Positions 15,595-24,036 of a stretch of 64,000 nt of DNA are shown piece after piece; the stretch's first letter is position 1, and the number at the start of each line of letters is the position of its first letter. The notes under the pieces are model-generated. The model had not been told where the DNA came from. It did not search any database and was given only the letters and a program-made list of their open reading frames with translations. The translations under genes were made by a program, and so were the position numbers. This stretch comes from Patescibacteria group bacterium (GTDB lineage Bacteria > Patescibacteria > Paceibacteria > Paceibacterales > UBA10102): contig JANBVJ010000001.1 of NCBI GenBank assembly GCA_024239055.1, positions 62,001 to 126,000 of the forward strand, given 5' to 3'.

Positions 15595-16614
15595 ATGCGG
15601 CTGTTTTTGCCCATTCTTGTTATAGGAGTTGTTGGACTAGGTATTATTTTTATTCCTAGGCTTTTTCTCTCAGATGACTTTAATCTGCCGCAGGGAGAGG
15701 CTGTGAGAGAAACTATTATGGTTAAAGATACAGGAACTAAAAAAGAGGTAGAACGTGAGATATTAGTTACTGATGGAGTAAGGCACTCAGTTCCCTTAGA
15801 CGAGGTTGTTGGAGGGGGACCGCCAAAAGACGGTATTCCTCCAATAGACAATCCTGAGTTTATTATATCTTCTGAGGTTGATGATTGGCTGCAGGATGAT
15901 GAACCTGGTCTTTCAATATCTCAAGGGGCTACGAATCGTTTCTATCCTTATCAGATTTTGGTATGGCATGAGATTGTAAACGATACGATTGATGGTAAAC
16001 GCATATTGGTAACCTATTGTCCATTGTGTTTCTCTGGCATTGTTTTTGACCCTGTGGTTCAGGGTGAGCGCGTTGAGTTTGGAACTTCAGGAAAGCTCTG
16101 GCAGTCTAATCTTGTTATGTATGACCGAAAGACAGACAGCCTATGGTCTCAGATTTTAGGAGAGGCTATTGTAGGTGAGATGACGGGTACTACACTACGC
16201 ATTCTTTCTTCTGATCAGATGCTCTATGGGGAGTGGAAAAAGAATAATCCTACAGGTCAGGTGCTCGCACGCCCTCAAGGGGCTGGGAAGTTTTATGGAG
16301 TGAATCCTTATGGGAGCTACTACTCGGTTGCAAACTTTTCGCTTAATCTTGTAAATAAGATAGATGATAGACTTTCCAATGATACTTTTGTCTTTGGGTT
16401 AATCTTTGATAGTGTAGCTAAAGCATACAATATAGAATCGGTAAAGCAGAAGGGTGTTGTAAAAGATAAGGTAGGGGAGACCGATGTTGTATTGCGGTAT
16501 GATAAGGAACTGGATGTTGTCCGTGTATTCCAGGGAGAGAAGAGAATTAATCCTATTTCCGGGTTCTGGTTTAGTTGGGTTGCAGCTCATCCAGATACCG
16601 AGGTTTATAAGTAA
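15595..16614 (+). CDS. DUF3179 exported protein with CxxC motif
   Basis: 339 residues. One N-terminal membrane anchor (about 2-21), then the DUF3179 domain: YPYQILVWHEIVND, YCPLCFSGIVFD with Cys142 and Cys145, WQSNLVMYDRKTDSLWSQ, and the segment LARPQGAGKFYGVNPYGSYY. The family has a CPLC motif resembling a redox or metal site but no proven reaction. Facing the outside, next to TlpA and CcdA genes, it may receive electrons from, or be matured by, the thiol relay. It starts 10 nt after the glutaredoxin gene. Confidence 0.85.
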   Translation: MRLFLPILVIGVVGLGIIFIPRLFLSDDFNLPQGEAVRETIMVKDTGTKKEVEREILVTDGVRHSVPLDEVVGGGPPKDGIPPIDNPEFIISSEVDDWLQDDEPGLSISQGATNRFYPYQILVWHEIVNDTIDGKRILVTYCPLCFSGIVFDPVVQGERVEFGTSGKLWQSNLVMYDRKTDSLWSQILGEAIVGEMTGTTLRILSSDQMLYGEWKKNNPTGQVLARPQGAGKFYGVNPYGSYYSVANFSLNLVNKIDDRLSNDTFVFGLIFDSVAKAYNIESVKQKGVVKDKVGETDVVLRYDKELDVVRVFQGEKRINPISGFWFSWVAAHPDTEVYK

Positions 16615-16623
16615 CAAAATACT

Positions 16624-17130
16624 ATGAAAATTATTGGAATCGGAATTGTTGTCATTGTTTCTATTATAGTAGGAATACTATTTTTAAAAGATAGTCCTTC
16701 AGTTCCTATTGGGAATACAAATGATGTTCTAGACCTTACACTGCAAGATTATGAAGGGAATGAGATACTGCTATCTGATTTTGTCGGCAAACCCATGATT
16801 TTAAACTCTTGGGCAGTATGGTGTCCTTTCTGCGTTAAAGAGCTTTCTGCATTTGTAGAGATACAGGATGAGTTTGGCAAAGATATAATCATTGTTGCCA
16901 TTAACAGAGCTGAATCTTTGGATACAGCAAAGACTTATACCGATGACCTTGGAGTTACGGCTTCCATGCTATTTCTATTAGACCCTTCAGATTCTTTTTA
17001 TAGGGCAATCAGCGGTTTTTCCATGCCAGAGACCTTATTCATTGATGCTCATGGTGTGACCCAAGTTCATAAGCGAGGTCCTATGGAGGTTGAAGAGATT
17101 AGAGAAAAAGTCCAGGCGTTATTCAATTAA
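16624..17130 (+). CDS. TlpA/ResA-like membrane-anchored thioredoxin
   Basis: 168 residues. N-terminal anchor (about 3-20) and thioredoxin fold with active site WCPFC (Cys67, Cys70) preceded by PMILNSWAVW, and cis-proline in GFSMPETLFID. Such proteins reduce disulfides outside the cytoplasm and are recharged by CcdA, which is encoded two genes downstream. The interval to the previous gene is 9 nt. Confidence 0.88.
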   Translation: MKIIGIGIVVIVSIIVGILFLKDSPSVPIGNTNDVLDLTLQDYEGNEILLSDFVGKPMILNSWAVWCPFCVKELSAFVEIQDEFGKDIIIVAINRAESLDTAKTYTDDLGVTASMLFLLDPSDSFYRAISGFSMPETLFIDAHGVTQVHKRGPMEVEEIREKVQALFN

Positions 17131-17139
17131 TAATATTTT

Positions 17140-17343
17140 ATGGAACTCATTGGATTTACATTAGATATCATAGGGAAAGTCATGATCGCGTTTACCGCCC
17201 TTATGGTTCATCATAGGTTTTCAAAAGAGCATAAGATTGACGAAAAGGTGTTTTCTGAAATGAAGCGAGAGAAAATTGTTGGAATACTTGGTATTCTTTT
17301 CATGATTCTTGGATTTCTATTGCAGCTTTCCAGTAAGTTATAG
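17140..17343 (+). CDS. Small membrane protein, 67 residues
   Basis: Two predicted membrane helices (about 6-24 and 46-63) joined by a basic loop (HHRFSKEHKIDEKVFSEMKREK). It sits between the TlpA gene (9 nt upstream) and ccdA (3 nt downstream), so it is part of that operon and may assist the CcdA complex. I do not recognise the family. Confidence 0.7.
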   Translation: MELIGFTLDIIGKVMIAFTALMVHHRFSKEHKIDEKVFSEMKREKIVGILGILFMILGFLLQLSSKL

Positions 17344-17346
17344 CTT

Positions 17347-18162
17347 ATGGATATTATTACACTTATCATTCCCGCATTCATCGCAGGAATTCTTACATTT
17401 TTGGCTCCATGTACTCTGCCTCTGGTGCCAGCCTACCTGAGTTTTATTGGTGGTTCTTCAATTGAAGATTTGAAAGATCCAGATAAGGCTAAAAGGGCAC
17501 GCATGAAGATTTTTCTGAATGGTTTGTTCTATGTTATTGGTTTTAGCGCAGTATTTATATTACTGGGAAGTTTATTTGGACTCGGTGGGTCAGCTCTCAT
17601 TCAGTATCGTACTCTTATTGCGAGAGTAGGGGGTGTATTTATTATATTCTTTGCCCTGTTTCTCATAGCTCCGGGTTTGGCTTCCATTACAAGGAATAAG
17701 ATTAATCTTATGAGGCTTTCGGTATTTAGATTCTTTCAGGCAGAAGCGAAACTTTCTATAAATAGGCTAACGCGGAATCTAAGACCAGGAAATCCAGTGA
17801 GCTCTTTGATATTTGGTGCTACATTTGCTTTTGGATGGACTCCATGCGTTGGTCCAATTCTCGGAGTTATTCTTACCTTTGCCGCTTCTTCGGCAACCCT
17901 TGGAGCTGGAGCTATGTTGCTGCTGGTATTTTCTCTTGGTTTGGCCGTTCCATTTCTTTTGACCGCCCTTGCCATTGGATGGGCGTCAAAGCACATTTCA
18001 AAGCTTTCAAAATATTTGAACGCTATATCATTTATTGGAGGGCTGTTCTTACTTTTACTTGGAGTGTTAATGGTTACAGATAATTTTCTTTTCTGGATTC
18101 AATTTATATTCCAGTTATTAGAACCCTTAGATTATGAAGAATGGTTATTAGATTACTTATGA
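17347..18162 (+). CDS. ccdA: CcdA/DsbD-type transmembrane thiol electron carrier
   Basis: 271 residues with six to seven membrane helices. The two redox cysteines are in FLAPCTLPLVPAY (Cys22) and FGWTPCVGPILG (Cys167), the family signature. CcdA takes electrons from cytoplasmic thioredoxin and passes them to outside-facing thioredoxin-like proteins. The adjacent TlpA-like protein and the DsbA-like protein at 22228 are natural partners. The C-terminal extension (about 235-271) is slightly longer than in minimal CcdA. Confidence 0.92.
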   Translation: MDIITLIIPAFIAGILTFLAPCTLPLVPAYLSFIGGSSIEDLKDPDKAKRARMKIFLNGLFYVIGFSAVFILLGSLFGLGGSALIQYRTLIARVGGVFIIFFALFLIAPGLASITRNKINLMRLSVFRFFQAEAKLSINRLTRNLRPGNPVSSLIFGATFAFGWTPCVGPILGVILTFAASSATLGAGAMLLLVFSLGLAVPFLLTALAIGWASKHISKLSKYLNAISFIGGLFLLLLGVLMVTDNFLFWIQFIFQLLEPLDYEEWLLDYL

Positions 18163-18168
18163 TAGAAT
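18163..18168 (+). promoter_or_regulatory. -10 box TAGAAT of the zwf-gnd gene
   Basis: TAGAAT starts directly after the ccdA stop and ends 7 nt before the ATG at 18176. Confidence 0.55.
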
Positions 18169-18175
18169 AAATAAT

Positions 18176-20515
18176 ATGAGGCGTAGTAATTCTGACAATC
18201 TGCTTCCTACTATTATGATTATTCTGGGGGCGACTGGGGACTTGGCTGAAAAGAAGCTTCTTCCTTCGCTTTTTCATTTGTATGAAAAGGGCAAGCTCCC
18301 ATCTATGTTTCAGATTGTTGGATTCTCCCGGAGAGACTGGGGGAATGAGGAGTTTCAGTCATACGTTACTAAGATATTAAAGAAGCATACAAAAGAAACT
18401 GCCAAGATAAAAAAGTTTGTGCAGTTCATTGTGTACCAGCAGGGATATTTTGAAAAGAGAGGAGGATATAATAAGTTAGCTGTGACACTTGGATTCAAGG
18501 ATGAAGAATGGAAGGTATGCTCAAATAAGTTATTTTATCTTGCTGTGCCCCCTAAGTTGTATAAAGGAATTTTTGAACATCTTTCAAGTTCAGGTTTAAC
18601 AGAGCCATGCTCTCCTGAGGAAGGATGGACTAGGGTTATAGTGGAAAAACCCTTTGGCAAAGATTTAAAGACAGCTCAGGAACTGGATCGCATGTTGGGT
18701 GATCTTTTTGAAGAGGAACAGATCTATAGAATTGATCATTATTTGGGCAAGGAGACTGTACAGAACATTCTTGCCTTTCGTTTTTCAAACTCGTTTTTTG
18801 AACCTGCCTGGGATAATAAATCTATTGAGAAAATTGAGGTTAAACTGCTTGAGAGAGATGGCATTGCAAAAAGAGGAGAATTTTATGATGGTATCGGGGC
18901 TTTGCGAGATGTGGGGCAGAACCATCTGCTCCAGATGCTTTCTCTGTTTTTAATGGATAATCCGGGTATGTTTTCTGCAGACTCAATTCGTGCAAAGCGG
19001 GCTGAGGTTCTTGGCGCCATAAAGTCTATGACAGTTAAAGATGTTGGTGAGCTAACGGTGCGCGGGCAGTATGAAGGTTATAGGAAAGTTGAGGGTGTTG
19101 AAAAGAACTCAAAGACCGAGACTTATTTTCGTCTACTCCTTGAGGTAGATACTCTGAGATGGAAAGGGGTTCCCATAGTTTTGGAATCAGGAAAAGGCAT
19201 GAAAGAGGATCTAGTTGAGGTGGTTGTGACTTTTCGTCACCAACAGCCCTGTCTTTGTCCTCCGGGGCAGCACTATAAAAACCAGCTGCATTATCATATT
19301 CAGCCAACAGAGGGCATTTTTGCTTCTTTTTGGGTGAAGAAACCCGGAAGTGAGATGATTCTAGAACGAAAGGACTTTTCCTTTGATTACAGAGCAGCCT
19401 ACAGCGATGAGGAGTTTATTGATGCCTATGAAAAGCTTCTCACAGCGGCAGTCGCAGGGGATCAGACACTCTTTGTGAGTACTGAGGAGATATTGGCTTC
19501 CTGGAAGTTTATTGACCCTATTATCTCTGCTTGGCAGACGAGAAAGGTACCTTTACAATCTTATAAGCTTCACTCAGAAGATATACGAAAGGAGAAGATT
19601 ATCAAGAAGGAATCGCTGGAGCGGCTCATTGGGTTTGTAGGTTTAGGTAAGATGGGCAGTGAGATGGTTTCTCGGCTTTCTGAGCATGGATGGCAGCTTT
19701 TGGTATTTGACGAGAATGCAAAAGCAATAAAAGAGGCAGAATCTACTCTCGTTAAAGGAGCAGCAGATATAAAAGAGATGATACAAGGATTATCTTCTCC
19801 TAGAATAATCTGGCTTATGGTTCCGGCAGGAAAACCCGTAGATGATGTTTTAGATACCTTACTGCCTAATCTTTCAAAAGGAGATATCATTATTGACGGT
19901 GGAAATTCGTTCTTTGAGGATTCTGAAAAAAGAGCAGTTAGTTTAAAGAAAAAGGGTATTCATTTTATAGACGCTGGAGTCTCAGGTGGTCCTGGAGGAG
20001 CAAGACAGGGGGCTTCCCTGATGATTGGAGGGGATAAGGAGATATATGAGCTACTTGTGCCTTTATTCTCAGATTTGTCTACACAGGGAGGATTTGGATA
20101 TATGGGTAAGGCAGGAGCTGGGCACTTTGTTAAAATGGTTCATAACGGCATTGAGTATGGCATGATGCAGTCGATAGCTGAGGGTTTTGCTCTCATGAAA
20201 AAGGCTCCATTTTCCCTTAATTTAAAAGAGGTTGCCAGGGTGTATAATAGAGGTAGCGTGGTTGAGTCCCGTCTAGTCGGATGGTTGCTTGAGGCCTATG
20301 ATATCTTTGGCCAGAATCTCAAGGGGATTTCAGGAAGTGTTTCCCATACCGGGGAGGGTGAATGGACCGTAAAGACTGCAAAAAAGTTTAAGGTTAACGT
20401 AGAAATTATTGCAAAGTCTCTTGCCTTTCGCATTCGTTCCTCTGTAAAGCCTTCCTACACAGGACAGATTCTTACAGCCCTTAGAAACCGCTTTGGAGGA
20501 CATAAAAAAGATTAA
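18176..20515 (+). CDS. zwf-gnd: Fused glucose-6-phosphate dehydrogenase / 6-phosphogluconate dehydrogenase
   Basis: 779 residues in one uninterrupted frame. Residues about 1-475 are glucose-6-phosphate dehydrogenase: dinucleotide motif GATGDLAEKKLLPSLF, VEKPFGKDL, active-site RIDHYLGKETVQN (about 185-197) and KRAEVLGAIKSM. A charged linker (SEDIRKEKIIKKESLER) leads to residues about 484-779, a short 6-phosphogluconate dehydrogenase of the YqeC/GntZ type: GFVGLGKMGSEMV, DGGNSFFED, GVSGGPGGARQGASLMIGG and HFVKMVHNGIEYGMMQ with the catalytic Lys. The product should convert glucose-6-phosphate to 6-phosphogluconolactone and 6-phosphogluconate to ribulose-5-phosphate, each yielding NAD(P)H. The missing middle step is encoded by the next gene, so two genes cover the oxidative pentose-phosphate pathway. 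Confidence 0.92.
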   Translation: MRRSNSDNLLPTIMIILGATGDLAEKKLLPSLFHLYEKGKLPSMFQIVGFSRRDWGNEEFQSYVTKILKKHTKETAKIKKFVQFIVYQQGYFEKRGGYNKLAVTLGFKDEEWKVCSNKLFYLAVPPKLYKGIFEHLSSSGLTEPCSPEEGWTRVIVEKPFGKDLKTAQELDRMLGDLFEEEQIYRIDHYLGKETVQNILAFRFSNSFFEPAWDNKSIEKIEVKLLERDGIAKRGEFYDGIGALRDVGQNHLLQMLSLFLMDNPGMFSADSIRAKRAEVLGAIKSMTVKDVGELTVRGQYEGYRKVEGVEKNSKTETYFRLLLEVDTLRWKGVPIVLESGKGMKEDLVEVVVTFRHQQPCLCPPGQHYKNQLHYHIQPTEGIFASFWVKKPGSEMILERKDFSFDYRAAYSDEEFIDAYEKLLTAAVAGDQTLFVSTEEILASWKFIDPIISAWQTRKVPLQSYKLHSEDIRKEKIIKKESLERLIGFVGLGKMGSEMVSRLSEHGWQLLVFDENAKAIKEAESTLVKGAADIKEMIQGLSSPRIIWLMVPAGKPVDDVLDTLLPNLSKGDIIIDGGNSFFEDSEKRAVSLKKKGIHFIDAGVSGGPGGARQGASLMIGGDKEIYELLVPLFSDLSTQGGFGYMGKAGAGHFVKMVHNGIEYGMMQSIAEGFALMKKAPFSLNLKEVARVYNRGSVVESRLVGWLLEAYDIFGQNLKGISGSVSHTGEGEWTVKTAKKFKVNVEIIAKSLAFRIRSSVKPSYTGQILTALRNRFGGHKKD

Positions 20516-20519
20516 GCGT

Positions 20520-21230
20520 ATGAAGATACAAAGATTTACAGATAAGGAAAAAGCCAGGACTGCAGCCCAGAAAGCTCTGGTTGCCTTATTTGCAAAACAT
20601 ACAAATACCCCTATTCTCTTTCTTTCTTCTGGAGGTTCGGCTTTGGAATTGTTAGATGGACTTTCTTTTTTAAATAAAAAGCATCTTGTTACATTAGGCA
20701 TGTTGGACGAGAGGTATAGTGATAAAGAGGAGTTCAGTAACTTTCTTTCACTTACAAAGACTAAGTTCTTTTTTAATATGCTGACATCAGGTGCAATGCT
20801 CATTGATACTTCCCTTCAACATAAAGAGTCTCTCCTTGATATGGCAGAGCGGTTTAACGCAAGTTTAAGGGGATGGCGCACCATACATCCTGATGGCATT
20901 GTTATTGCTACTATGGGTATCGGAGAAGATGGGCATACAGCGGGCATTATGTCTGGTATGGCAGAAGAGGAGTTTGGGGAACTCTTTGAGAACGATAAGG
21001 TTTATGTAGTTGGCTATGATACAGAAAAGAAGGGTGAGGATAGAAATCGTGTTACTGTTACCTTTCCTTTTTTGCGCTTGATTAATCACACGGTAGTCTA
21101 CGTTATAGGTAGAGAAAAGGAGAAGGCGCTTTCCAGTATTCTTTTAAAGAAAGGGAATCTTTATAATACCCCAGCAAGGATTATAAGGGAGATGAAGGAT
21201 GTTTCTATTTTTACAGATATTAATAAGTAA
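20520..21230 (+). CDS. pgl: 6-phosphogluconolactonase
   Basis: 236 residues from the ATG 4 nt after the fusion gene. An in-frame TTG at 20493 would overlap that gene and adds nothing conserved. The DevB/NagB fold shows LFLSSGGSALELL, LDERYSDKEEFSNF and the active-site block MGIGEDGHTAGIM. It hydrolyses 6-phosphogluconolactone between the two activities of the upstream fusion protein. Glucosamine-6-phosphate deaminase is an alternative within the superfamily, but the context strongly favours the lactonase. Confidence 0.9.
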   Translation: MKIQRFTDKEKARTAAQKALVALFAKHTNTPILFLSSGGSALELLDGLSFLNKKHLVTLGMLDERYSDKEEFSNFLSLTKTKFFFNMLTSGAMLIDTSLQHKESLLDMAERFNASLRGWRTIHPDGIVIATMGIGEDGHTAGIMSGMAEEEFGELFENDKVYVVGYDTEKKGEDRNRVTVTFPFLRLINHTVVYVIGREKEKALSSILLKKGNLYNTPARIIREMKDVSIFTDINK

Positions 21231-21235
21231 TGCCC

Positions 21236-21265
21236 TTGCAAGATAAAGGGTTAAGAATATATAAT
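21236..21265 (+). promoter_or_regulatory. Promoter TTGCAA-18-TATAAT of trxB
   Basis: TATAAT at 21260-21265 ends 7 nt before the ATG at 21273; leaderless arrangement. Confidence 0.7.
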
Positions 21266-21272
21266 TGAGAAC

Positions 21273-22208
21273 ATGGAAAAAAAGAATCACTATGATCTTC
21301 TTGTCGTGGGTTCGGGAGCTGCAGGACTTTCTGCGGCAATTTATGCAGGAAGGTATAAGATGCGAACCCTTGTCATTGGCGCTGAGTTTGGCGGGGAAAC
21401 CGCAACAGCTGGATTAATTGAGAACTACCCGGGATTTAAGGAGATAGACGGATACGAATTAATGAAGAAGATGAAGGAACAAGCAGAGGCCACCGGAGCT
21501 GAGGTAAGAGAGGGTAGAATTGTCGAGATTAAGAAAGAAAAGGAGTACTTTAAGTTAAAGACCGAGAAAGGAGAGGAGTTTGAGGCAACAACTGTTATCT
21601 TGGCTTTAGGGACAAATAGACGTCATTTAAATATCCCTAATGAAAAGGAGTTGACCGGAAAGGGAGTGCACTACTGCATTACCTGTGACGGTCCGGTGTA
21701 CAACGGCAAGACCGTTGCTATGGTTGGAGGAGGGGACTCTTCTGTTAAGGGAGTAAACTTTTTGGCAGATTATGCTTCCAAAATCTACTTTATTGTTATG
21801 GAAAAGGAACTTGGAGCTGAACCTACGAATTTGGAACGTATGAAAAAGCTTGGGGACAAGGTTGAAGTTCTGTATGAAACTCAGGTAAAGGAGATAAAGG
21901 GAAAGGATTTCTTAAAAGAGCTTGTATTGACACATCCGGTGAATGGTTCCAATATCTTAAAGGTAGACGGTCTCTTTATTGAGATTGGCTTTGACCCTGA
22001 TGTTAAGTTTGCCAAGGCGCTTGGGGCTAAGATAGACGAGAGCGGATATATGAAGGTAGATTTTATGATGCGAAGTTCGATTCCCGGTCTATATGGAGCG
22101 GGGGATGCGGTAAACATGTTTGGTACCTTTAAACAGGATATTACTGCTGCCGCCACGGGTTCTGTGGCCGCAACCTCAGCGTATGAGTATTTCAAGGAGA
22201 GAGAGTAA
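21273..22208 (+). CDS. trxB: Thioredoxin reductase-like flavoprotein
   Basis: 311 residues, normal length. FAD motif VVGSGAAGLSAAIYAG (about 11-26), redox pair CITC (Cys135, Cys138) in GVHYCITCDGP, second dinucleotide motif VGGGDSSVKG (about 151-160), and the C-terminal FAD block GLYGAGDAVN. In classical NADPH-dependent enzymes the second site is followed by HRRxxFRA; here that region reads IVMEKELGAEPTNLERM, so the arginines that recognise the NADP phosphate are missing. Electron donor may differ (NADH, ferredoxin or another). It supplies electrons to thioredoxins and probably CcdA. Confidence 0.88.
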   Translation: MEKKNHYDLLVVGSGAAGLSAAIYAGRYKMRTLVIGAEFGGETATAGLIENYPGFKEIDGYELMKKMKEQAEATGAEVREGRIVEIKKEKEYFKLKTEKGEEFEATTVILALGTNRRHLNIPNEKELTGKGVHYCITCDGPVYNGKTVAMVGGGDSSVKGVNFLADYASKIYFIVMEKELGAEPTNLERMKKLGDKVEVLYETQVKEIKGKDFLKELVLTHPVNGSNILKVDGLFIEIGFDPDVKFAKALGAKIDESGYMKVDFMMRSSIPGLYGAGDAVNMFGTFKQDITAAATGSVAATSAYEYFKERE

Positions 22209-22227
22209 TTACTAGCTAATATATTTT

Positions 22228-22893
22228 ATGTCTAATCAAACAACATACATTGTTTCAGCCATTGTGCTGGCAGCCATTATTATTGCGGGAGCCATTATGT
22301 ACAGTTCAGACCCTGACATTAAAAGGGGGACTGCCGGTACGGTACCATTGGGTAGCGGTGTAGTCGCCCAAGCAACTGAGATTGCTATCACAGACCAGGA
22401 CCATATAAGGGGGAATGTGAATGCTTCTATTACTATTGTGGAGTACTCAGATTTTGAGTGTCCATACTGCGGTCGTTTTCATCCAATTATGATTCAGGCT
22501 CTCTCAGATTATCCTGAGGACGTCAGATGGGTATATCGACACTTTCCTCTAAGAGGTCATCTGCAGGCACAACCCGCCGCTGAGGCTTCTGAGTGCGTAG
22601 CAGAACAAAAGGGAGATGAAGGATTCTGGAGTTTTGTTGATGCCATGTTTGAGAATCAAGAAAGATTAGGGGAGGAGTTTTATCGCGAGGTTGCAGGAGA
22701 GATTGGAGTAAACCTTGTTCAGTTTGATTCTTGTGTAAGTTCAAGCAAGTATGCCAATAGAGTAAATAGTGACTATGAGGAAGGAATACAATTAGGAGTG
22801 ACAGGAACCCCAGGTTCCTTTGTAAATGGAGTGCCAGTCAAGGGAGCGGTTCCTTACGAACAACTTAAGTCTATTATTGAGGCCCAGCTTTAA
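22228..22893 (+). CDS. DsbA-like membrane-anchored thiol oxidoreductase
   Basis: 221 residues. N-terminal anchor (about 8-26), then a thioredoxin_4/DsbA fold with active site FECPYCGRFH (Cys78, Cys81), an inserted helical domain with WVYRHFPLRGHLQAQPAAEAS, and cis-proline GVTGTPGSFVNG. Two more cysteines (about 123 and 171) may pair. It introduces or isomerises disulfides in exported proteins. Its stop codon overlaps the start of the next gene. Confidence 0.88.
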   Translation: MSNQTTYIVSAIVLAAIIIAGAIMYSSDPDIKRGTAGTVPLGSGVVAQATEIAITDQDHIRGNVNASITIVEYSDFECPYCGRFHPIMIQALSDYPEDVRWVYRHFPLRGHLQAQPAAEASECVAEQKGDEGFWSFVDAMFENQERLGEEFYREVAGEIGVNLVQFDSCVSSSKYANRVNSDYEEGIQLGVTGTPGSFVNGVPVKGAVPYEQLKSIIEAQL

Positions 22894-23705
22894 TGCAGAT
22901 TACAAAGGCATCTGGCAAAGTAGAGGAATTCAGTCGAGTTAAGCTGGAGCGGTCTTTGAGGCGCTCTGGGGCTACGGCAGATGAGGTAAAGGCAGTAGCT
23001 GATGTTGTAGAGCGAAAGATGCGGACTAAGATGCCAACTCATCGTTTGTATAAGCTGGCGTACAGCGAACTTGAGCGTATTCGTCCAAAGGCTGCAGCTG
23101 TCTATAGTCTTAGGGAAGCCATTATGGAGCTGGGACCTGAAGGCTTTTTGTTTGAGCAGTATGTTGGCGCCGTATTAAAAGAATACGGGTATACAATTAA
23201 GAGAGGGCGTATGGTAAAGGGAAAGTGTGTATCCCACGAGATTGATTTAATGGCTGAAAAAGGGAACATAACTTTTATTATTGAGTTAAAGTACCACAAT
23301 AAGCGCGGGATAAGGTCAGACGTGAAGGTTACAATGTATTTGTATGCCAGATTTTTAGATATTCATTTAGGGCATACAAAGGAGTCTTCTCACAAGCCGT
23401 GGCTTATGACTAATACCAAGTTCACAAAGTCGGCCATAGCCTATGCTGAATGCATGGGAGTGAAGATGACAGGTTGGAGGTATCCTGCAAAGGAGGGTCT
23501 CCAGGACCTGATTGAGAAGAAAGGATTATATCCTGTCACAGTACTCCCATCTGTTAATAGGTTTGTACGGGATGCTTTGACTGAACATAGTGTTTTCTTT
23601 GCAAAAGATTTAAGTGTGCTATCATCCAGAGAGGTTCAGAAGAGGTTTGGGGTAAATGCTGATATTGCAAGAAAACTTGTTAAAGAAGCAAATACCCTTG
23701 CATAG
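22893..23705 (+). CDS. ATP-cone plus Mrr-like PD-(D/E)XK nuclease protein
   Basis: 270 residues. Residues 1-90 match the ATP-cone fold (ITKASGKVEEFSRVKLERSL, AVYSLREAIMELGPEG), a nucleotide-sensing module known from ribonucleotide reductases and NrdR. Residues about 90-200 contain a restriction-endonuclease-like core: YVGAVLKEYGYTI, HEIDLMAEK and ITFIIELKYH (D-x15-E-L-K). The C-terminus contains a short helix-hairpin-like region (FGVNADIARKLV). The pairing suggests a nuclease whose activity depends on nucleotide level. Start overlaps the DsbA-like stop by 1 nt. Confidence 0.78.
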   Translation: MQITKASGKVEEFSRVKLERSLRRSGATADEVKAVADVVERKMRTKMPTHRLYKLAYSELERIRPKAAAVYSLREAIMELGPEGFLFEQYVGAVLKEYGYTIKRGRMVKGKCVSHEIDLMAEKGNITFIIELKYHNKRGIRSDVKVTMYLYARFLDIHLGHTKESSHKPWLMTNTKFTKSAIAYAECMGVKMTGWRYPAKEGLQDLIEKKGLYPVTVLPSVNRFVRDALTEHSVFFAKDLSVLSSREVQKRFGVNADIARKLVKEANTLA

Positions 23706-23730
23706 ACTGGTATTCTATGAATAATAAAGC

Positions 23731-23786
23731 TATACTATGGATATACCATTAAAAGGTCGCTGGAATATTATCTAATTTCCACTTTT
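23731..23786 (+). promoter_or_regulatory. Promoter and short leader of the DUF5679 gene
   Basis: TATACT at 23731-23736 would give a leader of about 44 nt containing AAAGGTCGCTGGAA and a GGAA/TTCC hairpin. A similar AAAGGTCGCTG block lies upstream of the small basic gene at 40655. Confidence 0.45.
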
Positions 23787-23954
23787 ATGGCAGAAACAGG
23801 ATATTGTGTAAAGTGTAGAGAGAAGGGTAAGGAAATTACAAACCCACAAGAGGTTGCTATGAAAGGTAAGGGTGGCGTTTCTCGTCGTGCGCTTACTGGA
23901 ACATGTGAAACATGTGGTACAAAGATGTTTCGCATCTTGCCTTCAAAAAAGTAA
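23787..23954 (+). CDS. DUF5679 zinc-ribbon mini-protein
   Basis: 55 residues. Begins MAETGYCVKCREKGKEI and later CETCGTKMFRILP, giving two CxxC pairs that should bind one zinc ion. The basic stretch MKGKGGVSRRALTGTC is conserved in the DUF5679 family as I recall it from Parcubacteria. Likely nucleic-acid or ribosome binding, but no function is established. Confidence 0.82.
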   Translation: MAETGYCVKCREKGKEITNPQEVAMKGKGGVSRRALTGTCETCGTKMFRILPSKK

Positions 23955-24036
23955 TTTACTTGAAATTATTCACAAGACGCATCAGTATTTCAATGTTCAT
24001 TAGTGAACTAAGAGATACTGGTGTGTTTTGTTTTGC

